Shown piece by piece: positions 24,713 to 33,021 of a stretch of DNA of 64,000 nt. The notes under the pieces were generated by a model that was not told the DNA's origin, did no database searches, and saw only the letters and a program-made list of their open reading frames with translations. Positions within the stretch are counted from its first letter, which is position 1. Each line of letters starts with the position of its first letter. A program made the position numbers and the translations under genes. This DNA is from CAZGAQ01 sp964523405 (GTDB lineage: Bacteria > Planctomycetota > Phycisphaerae > UBA1845 > Fen-1342): contig CAZGAQ010000008.1 of NCBI GenBank assembly GCA_964523405.1, positions 1 through 64,000 of the forward strand, written 5' to 3'.

Positions 24713-26620
24713 TCAGTTCCCTATTTCTATCGGTTGCCAGCGCTCCCACCACAATTGCAGCATAAGGAGGGACCAGAGCGGGTGCTCCCAGTTGGAACGT
24801 CCGGAAATGTGGGCGTCCACGAGCCCGTGCAGCCAGTGCGGGTCGAAGACCCGGCAGGGCAGGCTGTCTGGGGCCAGGACGCGCTCCTGCAGAAGGTCGC
24901 GCAGTTCCCCTCGGAACCACAAGCCAATCGGCACGCCGAACCCCATCTTCGGGCGCTTGAGCACCTCGGGCGGCAGACGATCCCGGGCCCAGTCCCGCAG
25001 AATGAGCTTGCCGCCGCCGGGCCCCAAGCGCCATTCCAGCGGCAATCCGAGGGCGAACTCGACCAGTTCGTGATCCAGAAAGGGCGCCCGACACTCCAGA
25101 CTGCACGCCATCGCAGCGGTGTCGACCTTGGTCAGCAGGTCGAACGGCAGGTAGCTCGCGAAATCCGCGCGCACTGCCTGGTTCGGCGCCGGGGCGGGGG
25201 CACACGCGAAGAGCCCCTCCAGCCATGCCAGCGGCTCCTCCGCATCCAGGCGGGCGGCGAACTCCGGGCGGTAGCCGGTGGCCAGCAGTGCCGGAGAAAG
25301 GACGTTGATCCAAGCCAGATAACGCCGCGCCGGCGTCTCGGCGAGGGCGGTGGCGAAGCGGTACAGCCGATTGACACGGGTCCGTGGCCGGCGATGCGGC
25401 AGCCACGCGGCGGCCGCGGCGAGCGCCCGCCGCGCAGTGCGGGGGAGCCAGTCGACGCGACCAGCCAGTTGCAGGGCGCGATAACGGTCGTAGCCGGCGA
25501 AGCACTCATCGCCGGCATCGCCGGTCAGCGCCACGGTGACGGACGCGCGCGTCCAGCGCGACACGTAGTATGTCGGAATGGCGGAGGAATCGGCGAATGG
25601 TTCGTCATAGTGGTACGCCAGCGTGTCGAGGACTTCGCGCGCCTGCGGCGTGACCAGGTGCTCGTGATGCTCCGTATTGAAGCGCTGCGCGACCTGGCGG
25701 GCATAGGCGGTCTCGTCGTAGCGTGGATGCGGGAAGCCGATCGAGAACGTGCGCAGCGGCGCGACACCGAGTTCGCGCATCAACGCCACGACGATCGAGG
25801 AGTCGATTCCGCCCGAGAGAAACGCGCCGAGCGGCACATCCGCGATGAGCCGCTTCTGCACCGCGCGCGTCAGCAACTCACCGAGCCGCTGCTTGGCGTC
25901 CGCGTACGTGCCGGTAAACGGCGCGGGCTGGAGCTGCCAGTACGGCTCCGGTGCCGGGACGTCGGCCGGCGTCGCGCCTACGTCGATCGTCAGTGCGTGA
26001 CCCGGCGGCACTTTGCGGAAGCCGCGATAGATGGAGTGCGGCGCGGGCACGTACTGAAAGATGAAGTAGCGGTGCAGGGCCTGCGGATCGAGCGCCCGCG
26101 GCAAGCCGGGCGTAGCCAGAATGGCTTTGGCTTCGCTGGCAAAATACAGGCGGCCCGCGTACGCGGCATAGGTCAACGGCTTCTTGCCAAAGCGGTCACG
26201 CGCCAGGACAAGCCGCCCGCGCCGCTCGTCCCACAGGGCGACGGCGAACATGCCGGCCAGACGCGCGAAGCACGCGGTGCCGTACTGCTCATACAGGTGG
26301 ACGATGACCTCGGTGTCGGTGCGTGTCGCGAAGCGGTGCCCCTGCGCCTCCAGCTCCGCCCGCAGCTCCGGAAAGTTGTAGATCTCGCCGTTGAAGATGA
26401 TCCAGACCGTGCCGTCTTCGTTCGACAGGGGCTGGTGTCCACCGGCCAGGTCGATGATCGACAGGCGCCGGAAGCCGAGCCCGCAGCGCCCCTGCGGATC
26501 GACGTACCGCCCCTGGTCGTCCGGCCCGCGATGCACGAGCTGCGCGGACATGCGGTCGACGGCGTCGGGCTCAACGGGCGCCCCGGGCGACAGACTCAGG
26601 ATGCCGGCGATGCCGCACAT
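24713..26620 (-). CDS. asnB: Asparagine synthetase (glutamine-hydrolysing)
   Basis: 635 residues, class B asparagine synthetase. The N-terminal Ntn glutaminase domain starts with the nucleophile Cys2 (MCGIAGIL) and has RLSIIDLAGGHQPLSNED and IFNGEIYNFPELR. The synthetase domain has the PPi loop LSGGIDSSIV (268-277) and the C-terminal region (LTGDAGDECFAGYDRY, FLDHELVEFALGLP, KRPKMGFGVPIGLW). This length and the FGKKPLTYA segment match the XrtA/PEP-CTERM- or exopolysaccharide-associated AsnB subgroup as well as housekeeping enzymes. It starts 33 bases after the mutM stop and is probably in the same transcript. Confidence 0.93.
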   Translation of the reverse strand: MCGIAGILSLSPGAPVEPDAVDRMSAQLVHRGPDDQGRYVDPQGRCGLGFRRLSIIDLAGGHQPLSNEDGTVWIIFNGEIYNFPELRAELEAQGHRFATRTDTEVIVHLYEQYGTACFARLAGMFAVALWDERRGRLVLARDRFGKKPLTYAAYAGRLYFASEAKAILATPGLPRALDPQALHRYFIFQYVPAPHSIYRGFRKVPPGHALTIDVGATPADVPAPEPYWQLQPAPFTGTYADAKQRLGELLTRAVQKRLIADVPLGAFLSGGIDSSIVVALMRELGVAPLRTFSIGFPHPRYDETAYARQVAQRFNTEHHEHLVTPQAREVLDTLAYHYDEPFADSSAIPTYYVSRWTRASVTVALTGDAGDECFAGYDRYRALQLAGRVDWLPRTARRALAAAAAWLPHRRPRTRVNRLYRFATALAETPARRYLAWINVLSPALLATGYRPEFAARLDAEEPLAWLEGLFACAPAPAPNQAVRADFASYLPFDLLTKVDTAAMACSLECRAPFLDHELVEFALGLPLEWRLGPGGGKLILRDWARDRLPPEVLKRPKMGFGVPIGLWFRGELRDLLQERVLAPDSLPCRVFDPHWLHGLVDAHISGRSNWEHPLWSLLMLQLWWERWQPIEIGN

Positions 26621-26653
26621 GTCCGCAAGGTTCCCTCAGCGGTTTCCTACCCG

Positions 26654-27523
26654 CTATACGTCGGCGGTAACGCGCGGTTGGCGCGCCGCCGCATCGTTTT
26701 GACCGTTGTCGCGCTTCCGGTGGCGCGGCGGGCGCTGGCACTTCGGGCAGACGTGCGTGCCACGCTGCCCGATGCGCAGCCCCACGATCGGCGTGCCGCA
26801 GTGCCGACAAGGCGCGCCGGTGCGGCCGTAGACCGCCAGGCTCTGCTGCATCCACCCGCCCGGGTAGATCCAGTCGAGCGACGTGCCGTGCTTGCGGATC
26901 GCCAGCCGCAACACGTCGCGGATGGCTCCGTGCAGGCGGTGCACCTGGGCCGTGTTCAGCTGGTCCGAGCGTGTCAGCGGGTGCAACCCGGCCCGGAACA
27001 AGGCTTCGTCCGTGTAGATGTTGCCCAGCCCGGCGATGGCGGTCTGATCCAACAACAGGGGCTTGAGCTGCCGCCGCCGCGCGGAGAGCACGTCGGCCAG
27101 GACGGCGGGTGTGAAGCCGCGCGCCAGCGGTTCGGGGCCCAGGTCGGCGGTCGCCGCCGCCAGGTCGCGCGTGTACAGCAGGCGGCCGAATTTGCGCGCA
27201 TCGCAGAACAACAGGCGCCGCCCGCTGTCGAGGTCCCACTGGGCCCGGACGTGCCGCGTGTCGGCACACTCGTCGGCCCACTCCAGCCGCCCGCTCATGC
27301 GCAAGTGGACGAGCAGCGCCCCGCCGTCGGCCAGATGCAGGACGATGAATTTGGCCCGGCGTGACACGCGCTGGACGGTCTGCCCGACGATGGCGCGGCG
27401 GACTTGCGTCAGGCTGGGGCGGGTGTTCTTGGGCCACTGCGAATGAAAGGCGAGGACCCGCCGGCCTTCCAGGTGCGGGCGGCAGTGGCGGACGATCGTC
27501 TCGACTTCGGGCAGTTCGGGCAT
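26654..27523 (-). CDS. mutM: Formamidopyrimidine-DNA glycosylase
   Basis: Base-excision repair enzyme removing 8-oxoguanine and Fapy lesions, with AP-lyase activity. 289 residues. The catalytic N-terminus MPELPEVETI gives Pro2 and Glu3, with the beta-face lysine at Lys58 (SRRAKFIVLHL). Conserved LRMSGRL, DARKFGRL and GLGNIYTDEALF are present. The C-terminal zinc finger has Cys239/Cys242 (PCRHCG) and Cys259/Cys262 (CPKC). A basic tail of ~25 residues extends beyond the zinc finger. It is divergent from the MBOAT gene and upstream of asnB. Confidence 0.96.
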   Translation of the reverse strand: MPELPEVETIVRHCRPHLEGRRVLAFHSQWPKNTRPSLTQVRRAIVGQTVQRVSRRAKFIVLHLADGGALLVHLRMSGRLEWADECADTRHVRAQWDLDSGRRLLFCDARKFGRLLYTRDLAAATADLGPEPLARGFTPAVLADVLSARRRQLKPLLLDQTAIAGLGNIYTDEALFRAGLHPLTRSDQLNTAQVHRLHGAIRDVLRLAIRKHGTSLDWIYPGGWMQQSLAVYGRTGAPCRHCGTPIVGLRIGQRGTHVCPKCQRPPRHRKRDNGQNDAAARQPRVTADV

Positions 27524-27649
27524 GGCGGCATTCTACTCGCCCGCGCCCGCCCGGCGAGCGTCCGAGTTGCCTCGCGCCACGACGCGGTTAACATGCGTCC
27601 GCGCGCCCGGCCGCCGCGGAGGCCCTGGACGCGAGCAGATTGCGAGATC

Positions 27650-29146
27650 ATGCGGTTACTCGGTCAGATAGCGCTGGCGGACGCGGTCCAGAATGTCTGG
27701 CGCTATCTCCATGCGCCTGTCCCGGCCACGCCCTGGGCGGATTGGCGCGGCTTCTGGCTGGGGCAAATCGCGGACGACCGCTTCGTCGTCCTGTGGTTTC
27801 TGCCGCTGCTGCCGATCCTGCTGCTGGTCCCACGGCAGCGCCTGCGGCTGGCGATCGTGCTGACCGGTCTGGCGTTCATGGTCTACGTCTTCGGCGCCCT
27901 GTACGCCCTGTTCTGGGTCGCCACGTGTGTCGGGTTCTACTTCCTGAGCGAGCGCTACGAGCGGGAATGCCGCCGGACCGACGTGCTGCCGATCGGTCCG
28001 CCACTGGTGGCCGGGTTGTTGATCGGCGTTTGGTACGTCGGCACGATGCTGCTGCACCGCTGCAGTCTGCCGACCCCCGCGAACGAGTGGCTCTACCAGC
28101 ATCTGCGCTGGATTTACCCGCTCGGCGTGCGCGGCTGGGCGTGGGAGCCGCAACTGCTGGAGCTCAACGCCGTCCGCGGCACCCCCGGGGCCGCCCCACC
28201 GCTCGTATTCGCCCTCTTCTGGAACATTCACAACATCGGCGCCGCATATCTGGTCGTCCGGATGTTGCACTACTTCTCCGAGTTGAAGCGCAACACGATC
28301 CCCGCCGCCCGGCGCAGCCTGCTGAGCTTCCTGGCGTACGTCTGCTATGCGCCGGCCGTGATGCAGGGCCCGATCGAACGTTACCTGCCGTTCCAGGATG
28401 AGCTGGACACGTGCCACGAGCGGCGCGGACTTGTCCAGGTTCCCCGCGCGCTAGTCCGGATCGGACTGGGGCTACTCAAGAGCCTGGTCGCGACCTGGTA
28501 CCTCGTGCCGCTGCTCCAGGAAGGGCTGGGGCACGCGCACGGCGACACCTACTACAAGCATCCGGAGCAGATCGGCAGCTTCTGGCTGCTGTACTTCGGC
28601 GTGGCCTTCGACTTGCTGTACCTGTACCTCGAATTCAGCGGCTACTGCGACGTCAGCGCCGGTATCGCGCGGCTGCTGGGCTACCGGCAGGTGGAGAACT
28701 TCGATCGGCCGTACCTGGCCACGAGCATGCGCGACCTGTGGCGGCGCTGGCACATCAGCCTGTCGCTGATCCTGCGCGACTACATCTACATTCCGCTGGG
28801 CGGCAATCGCCGGCACGTCACGCTGAACCTGTGCATCACCTTCACGCTGTGCGGCATCTGGCACCAGCTCTCCACGCAAGTCGCGTTGTGGGGGCTGATC
28901 ATGGGCCTGATGGTCGCGGTCCACCAGCACTGGGTGCATTGGCTGAAACGGCTGGACGAACGCCAGGAAAGTCCGCTCGCGAGGCTGCGGCGCGCGTGGC
29001 TACGCCTGCGCCCGCTCCCGACGATCTGCGCATGGTTGTTGACGCAACACGCGTTTATGTTCTCGCTGCTGGTGCTCTTCGGGGGCAGCGGCATCTGGCG
29101 CGTTCCCCGGGAGATCATCCGGCGGATTTGGAGCTGGCTGGTCTAG
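27650..29146 (+). CDS. MBOAT-family membrane O-acyltransferase
   Basis: 498 residues from the ATG at 27650; an in-frame ATG at 27593 would add an Arg/Pro-rich segment with no RBS. About ten hydrophobic segments. The MBOAT signature region is clear: MRDLWRRWHISLSLILRDYIYIPLGGNRR, quoted here only in part as DLWRRWHISLS (His368), with the second invariant His405 in GIWHQLS. The upstream QGPIERYLPF and LEFSGYCDVSAGIARLLGY match AlgI/DltB-type acyltransferases, which pass acetyl or similar groups to exported polysaccharides. The usual SGNH/AlgJ partner is not adjacent. The substrate is unknown. Confidence 0.88.
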   Translation: MRLLGQIALADAVQNVWRYLHAPVPATPWADWRGFWLGQIADDRFVVLWFLPLLPILLLVPRQRLRLAIVLTGLAFMVYVFGALYALFWVATCVGFYFLSERYERECRRTDVLPIGPPLVAGLLIGVWYVGTMLLHRCSLPTPANEWLYQHLRWIYPLGVRGWAWEPQLLELNAVRGTPGAAPPLVFALFWNIHNIGAAYLVVRMLHYFSELKRNTIPAARRSLLSFLAYVCYAPAVMQGPIERYLPFQDELDTCHERRGLVQVPRALVRIGLGLLKSLVATWYLVPLLQEGLGHAHGDTYYKHPEQIGSFWLLYFGVAFDLLYLYLEFSGYCDVSAGIARLLGYRQVENFDRPYLATSMRDLWRRWHISLSLILRDYIYIPLGGNRRHVTLNLCITFTLCGIWHQLSTQVALWGLIMGLMVAVHQHWVHWLKRLDERQESPLARLRRAWLRLRPLPTICAWLLTQHAFMFSLLVLFGGSGIWRVPREIIRRIWSWLV

Positions 29147-30789
29147 GACGGTGTGGCCGGGGGAGTCACCGCCACCGGGGGAGAGTCCACGTCCAACGTG
29201 TCCGGCGGCGCCAGGAGCGGGAACAACACGCGCACGCGCGAGCCGCGCCCCGGCGCGCTGTCCAGCATGAGCGCGCCGCCGTGCCCGCGCACCACCCCAA
29301 GGACCACGGACATCCCCAATCCGCGGCCGATGAACTTGGTCGTGAAGAATGGGTCGAACAGCCGCTCCTGGGTCGCGGCGTCCATGCCACAGCCCGTATC
29401 TGCCACTTCCAGCCAGATGTAGCGCCCCGGCGGCGCCTTCTCGGCGAGACGGCTCTGCCGCAGCTCGTCTTGGCCGTATTCCTGTGCCCCCGCGGTCACT
29501 GTGATCCGCCCGGGCTGATCGCCCAGCGCCTCGACCGCATTGCTGACGAGGTTTACGACAACCTGCCGAAGCTGATCCGGGTCCGCCTGGATCGCGGGCA
29601 AGTCCGGGGCGATGCACACCTCGAGTTCCGCGCGGTTCGGCATGGTCGTCTGCAGGGCCGGTGCCAGGCGCGTGAGGAGTGCTCCGAGTTCCACGCTGTG
29701 CAGTACGCAGCGGCTTCGGCCGGCGTACGCGAGCATCTGACGCGTAAGTTCGGCCGCGCGGCGGGCACCGTGCAGGGCCCGGTCGATGTCCTGCCGGGCT
29801 ACGGACTCGGCCGGCAGCGCTCCCAGCGCGCACTGCAGATTCCCCATTAAGCCCATCAGGAGATTGTTGAAGTCGTGCGCGACGCCGTTGGCGAGGACGC
29901 CGAGGCTCTCGAGTTTTTGGGCTTGCAGGGTGCGGCGCTCCAGTTCCAGCCGGTCCTCGGCCGCCTGGCGGCTTTCCGTGATGTCGCGCGAGATGCACAG
30001 AAGGCGCTTGGGCTGCTGCTGTCCGTCCCAGATCGGGGTGATGACGACGTCCCAGAAGCGCAGCTCGGCCTGCGTCGCGCTGCAGAATGCCTGAAAGTGC
30101 CCGGTCCCGCCACGGCGCGCCACGGCAAGGGCATCCGCAATACGCGGCTGATCCGCGACCGCGAAGAACTCGACGAACGACGTGTTCAGCAGAGGGCGCA
30201 CGTCGGTCAGGCCGAGCTTGCGCACACCGCCAGCGCTCATGAAGAGCAGATTCCCCTGCAGGTCGAGGACCTTGATGCAGTCCTGGCTGTTGGCAATGAT
30301 GCCGTGGTTGAATTCCTCGCTTTGCCGCAGCGACGCTTCCGTCTGGTGGCGCGTCGTGACGTCCACGCTGACCACCAACACGCGTATGGGGGCGCCCGCC
30401 TCGTCGCGCACCAACTGGCCGCGCGCCGCGATCCGGCGCACCTCCGTGCCGCGCCGCAGGGCGTGCTCCCAGTGCTCCTGCGTGCGGTTCGAGCGCACCC
30501 ACGCTCCGAGCAATTCCCCCAAGCGTTCCCGCTCCGCGGGTTCGAGCGCGTCTGGCCAGGCCTCGTAGGGATGGTGCTGGAACGGACCGGGCGGTGCCCC
30601 GAAGATGGCCTGCAGCTCGGGTGTACAGAACAGCGTGTGGGTGGCGAGATCCCACTCCCAAACACCGAGGTCGGCGACCTGTTGTGCCAGCGTGAAACGC
30701 TGTTGCAGGGCGTGCAGTTGTGCCGCGCAATCCGCGCCGCGCGTCTCCTGTCCCGCGGACCCCCGGTAGACCCCATGCTCGTGCGTCAT
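29143..30789 (-). CDS. PAS-domain sensor histidine kinase
   Basis: 548 residues from the ATG at 30789; the frame is open to 31128, but the additional segment is rich in Arg/Gly and has no domain. Two PAS domains: ~30-155 (LAQQVADLGVWEWDL, then VSVDVTTRHQTEASL) and ~160-285 (NSQDCIKVLDLQGNLLFMSAGG, ending LCISRDITESRQA). The phosphoacceptor His is in LANGVAHDFNNLLMG. The HATPase domain has NLVSNAVEAL, DTGCGM and GRGLGMSVVLGVVRGHGG. No membrane segment, so it senses a cytoplasmic signal. There is no receiver domain or adjacent regulator. Its 3' end overlaps the convergent MBOAT gene by four bases. Confidence 0.88.
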   Translation of the reverse strand: MTHEHGVYRGSAGQETRGADCAAQLHALQQRFTLAQQVADLGVWEWDLATHTLFCTPELQAIFGAPPGPFQHHPYEAWPDALEPAERERLGELLGAWVRSNRTQEHWEHALRRGTEVRRIAARGQLVRDEAGAPIRVLVVSVDVTTRHQTEASLRQSEEFNHGIIANSQDCIKVLDLQGNLLFMSAGGVRKLGLTDVRPLLNTSFVEFFAVADQPRIADALAVARRGGTGHFQAFCSATQAELRFWDVVITPIWDGQQQPKRLLCISRDITESRQAAEDRLELERRTLQAQKLESLGVLANGVAHDFNNLLMGLMGNLQCALGALPAESVARQDIDRALHGARRAAELTRQMLAYAGRSRCVLHSVELGALLTRLAPALQTTMPNRAELEVCIAPDLPAIQADPDQLRQVVVNLVSNAVEALGDQPGRITVTAGAQEYGQDELRQSRLAEKAPPGRYIWLEVADTGCGMDAATQERLFDPFFTTKFIGRGLGMSVVLGVVRGHGGALMLDSAPGRGSRVRVLFPLLAPPDTLDVDSPPVAVTPPATPS

Positions 30790-31137
30790 GTCCACGACCG
30801 ACTCCACAAACGGGCGGGTGTGCCGCGACTCGGGTGGCCCCGTCGTGTCGTGACCGCGCCCGGCCGAATCCCGTGCGCCGGCATCGACGTCCGACGCGCA
30901 GGCCCCCGGAGGAAAGATCCAGGCAATGCTCCCTGCGACCCAGCGTTGCGCGCCAAGCCGACCCGCACAGTATAACCGGGAGCGGGTCCGCACTCCAGAC
31001 CCCAGGGCGAGTCGGCGATCAGTCGCGCGCAGAGAAGGGGCCACGTGCGTCTCCCGTGACGGTTCGCACGTGGCCCGCGTACAAACCTCGGACTGGCTGC
31101 CGTGGCGCGCCGCCCGAGTCCGCTGCACGACTAGTCG
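30790..31137. other. Intergenic stretch upstream of the PAS kinase
   Basis: 348 bases between the PAS kinase start and the ald stop. It could encode an N-terminal extension of the kinase, but composition and lack of motifs argue against it. I see no hairpin with T-run, repeat or RNA gene. Confidence 0.45.
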
Positions 31138-32247
31138 TTACTTCCCGCGATACGGGGTGTATTCCAGCCCGAATGCGTTCGCGACGGGCTTGTTCGTGAT
31201 CCTGCCGTACGCGATGTTGATGCCCTCAGCCAGCCCCGGATCTTCGGCGCAGGCCGTCTCGAAGCCCTTATTGGCCAGCTTGATCAGGTAAGGAATCGTC
31301 GCGTTCGTCAGGCCGAACGTGCTGGTGCGCCCAACCGCCCCGGGCATATTCGCGACACCATAGTGCACGACGCCGTCGACGACGTAAGTCGGGTCCTTGT
31401 GCGTGGTTGCGTGCGTGGTCTCGCAGCAGCCGCCCTGGTCGACGCCCACATCGACAATGACCGCGCCAGGCTGCATGAGTTTGAGGTACTCACGCCGCAC
31501 GAGCATCGGGCAGCGGGCGCCGGGAATGAGCACCGCGCCGATTACCAGGTCCGCTGTTTTCAAGTGACGGCGGATCGCTTCATCCGTGCTGAACACGGTG
31601 CTGACGTTCGGTGGCATGACCTCGTCGAGGTAACGCAAACGGTACAGGTCGATGTCCATAATCGTGACCTGCGCGCCGAAGCCGGCCGCCAAACGCGCAG
31701 CGCACGTTCCCACGATTCCGCCGCCGAGGACGACGACGTTCGCCGGCTCGACCCCGGGCACGCCGCCGAGCAGAATGCCGCGGCCCTCCATGGGCTTCTC
31801 GAGGAACTTGGCGCCCTCCTGGATGCTCATCTTGCCGGCGACCTCGCTCATCGGCGCCAGCAGCGGCAGGCGGCCCTGTTTGTCGAAGATGGTCTCGTAA
31901 GCGATCGCGACGCAGCCACTGTCGCGCACCCCTTCGGTCAGCTCACGGCTGGCGGCGAAGTGGAAGTACGTGAAGACCACCTGGTTCTTCTTGATCAGCT
32001 TGATTTCGGGGGCCAACGGCTCCTTGACCTTGCAGATCAGGTCGGCCTGCTCCCAGACCGCCTTGGCCGTCGAGATCAACTCGGCGCCGTACGCCTCGTA
32101 GTCGCGGTCGGAAATGCCCGACCCCACGCCCGCGCCCTGCTCGATCAGTACCCGGTGACCGTGGCGCTTGAGCTGCTCCACGCCGGCCGGCGTTACCGCA
32201 ACGCGGTACTCATCCGACTTAATCTCCTTGGGCACGCCGATAATCAT
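31138..32247 (-). CDS. ald: Alanine dehydrogenase
   Basis: NAD-dependent reversible deamination of L-alanine to pyruvate and ammonium. 369 residues, the usual length. The N-terminus MIIGVPKEIKSDEYRVAVTPAGV is diagnostic. Substrate-binding Lys75 (CKVKEP) and catalytic His96 (FTYFHFAAS) are at the numbers known for the family. The Rossmann motif VVVLGGGIVGTCAARLAAGFGA and the conserved NMPGAVGRTSTFGLTNAT complete it. Monocistronic, transcribed divergently from the lipoprotein gene 50 bases away. Confidence 0.96.
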   Translation of the reverse strand: MIIGVPKEIKSDEYRVAVTPAGVEQLKRHGHRVLIEQGAGVGSGISDRDYEAYGAELISTAKAVWEQADLICKVKEPLAPEIKLIKKNQVVFTYFHFAASRELTEGVRDSGCVAIAYETIFDKQGRLPLLAPMSEVAGKMSIQEGAKFLEKPMEGRGILLGGVPGVEPANVVVLGGGIVGTCAARLAAGFGAQVTIMDIDLYRLRYLDEVMPPNVSTVFSTDEAIRRHLKTADLVIGAVLIPGARCPMLVRREYLKLMQPGAVIVDVGVDQGGCCETTHATTHKDPTYVVDGVVHYGVANMPGAVGRTSTFGLTNATIPYLIKLANKGFETACAEDPGLAEGINIAYGRITNKPVANAFGLEYTPYRGK

Positions 32248-32297
32248 GCTGCAAACTCCTGGATGTGTGCGAGTTGGCCGATAGACACCACGACGTC

Positions 32298-32939
32298 ATG
32301 GATGTTCGCCAAGGATCGATCAGCGTAAGGATTTCCCCGGCCTTCCGCAAGGCGGCCGGACGCCACACCGACCCTGCGCACCGTGCCTCCTACGGCCCCG
32401 CGGGCCGGTGGCCTCTCCGGGTGTGCACCGCTGCGATTATCGGCCTGGCAGCGCTGGTTTCGCTGGCGGGCTGCGCGCTGCCGCCCCCGACCAAGACCGT
32501 GACGCTCACCGCCCTGGAAACGGCGCCCGCCGAGCCGCTGCCCGCCGCGCAGCGCCTGGTCGCGAGTGATAGCGCCGCGCTGCGTTCCCTGTGCACGCCG
32601 CTGGGGCCGCGGCTCGGGCTGCTTCAGGTGCGCTCGGCGGACGACTGGCGGCTGTATCGCCAGGTCGTAACGGCAAAACAGAAGTGCCCGGATCTCCAAC
32701 TGGGCAGCGTCGTGGGGATTGTCTGCTGGGCCGGCACGCCACTGGACGGGCAGTGGCCCGTGTCCGTCGAAGCCGTACAGGTCGAGGAGGGCGGCGGCCT
32801 GCTCAAAGCCCGGTTCCACGGTGGAACGTATCAGCCTGACGGTATCGCGTACCTGGAAACAGGCTACGTGCCCGGGCTGCGCAGTGTGCTGGTGGTCAAT
32901 GTCAACGGCACGTCTTTCTTCCCGCAGGACGGTCGCTAG
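32298..32939 (+). CDS. Predicted lipoprotein, unknown function
   Basis: 213 residues from the ATG at 32298; alternatives are a GTG at 32265 or a GTG at 32421 that would put the lipobox close to the start. The hydrophobic segment CTAAIIGLAALVSLAGC ends in a lipobox (LAGC), with preceding Arg residues (GRWPLR), so it is probably exported and lipidated. The mature part has a Pro-rich linker, then a small beta-rich domain (LLQVRSADDWRLYRQVVT; GIVCWAGTPLDGQWPV; VNVNGTSFFPQDGR). Gly and Cys placement does not match a family I know. It converges with the amylase gene. Confidence 0.6.
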   Translation: MDVRQGSISVRISPAFRKAAGRHTDPAHRASYGPAGRWPLRVCTAAIIGLAALVSLAGCALPPPTKTVTLTALETAPAEPLPAAQRLVASDSAALRSLCTPLGPRLGLLQVRSADDWRLYRQVVTAKQKCPDLQLGSVVGIVCWAGTPLDGQWPVSVEAVQVEEGGGLLKARFHGGTYQPDGIAYLETGYVPGLRSVLVVNVNGTSFFPQDGR

Positions 32940-33021
32940 ATTCGGCGGTGCCCGCCGCGGTACCGTGTGGCACACCGGCCAATGCCACCCGCTCCGAATC
33001 AGCGCCAACATGCCTTGCTGC

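Noticed and set aside
30790..31128. N-terminal extension of the PAS kinase
   Set aside because: Arg/Gly-rich, no membrane segment or domain; the ATG at 30789 gives a normal start.
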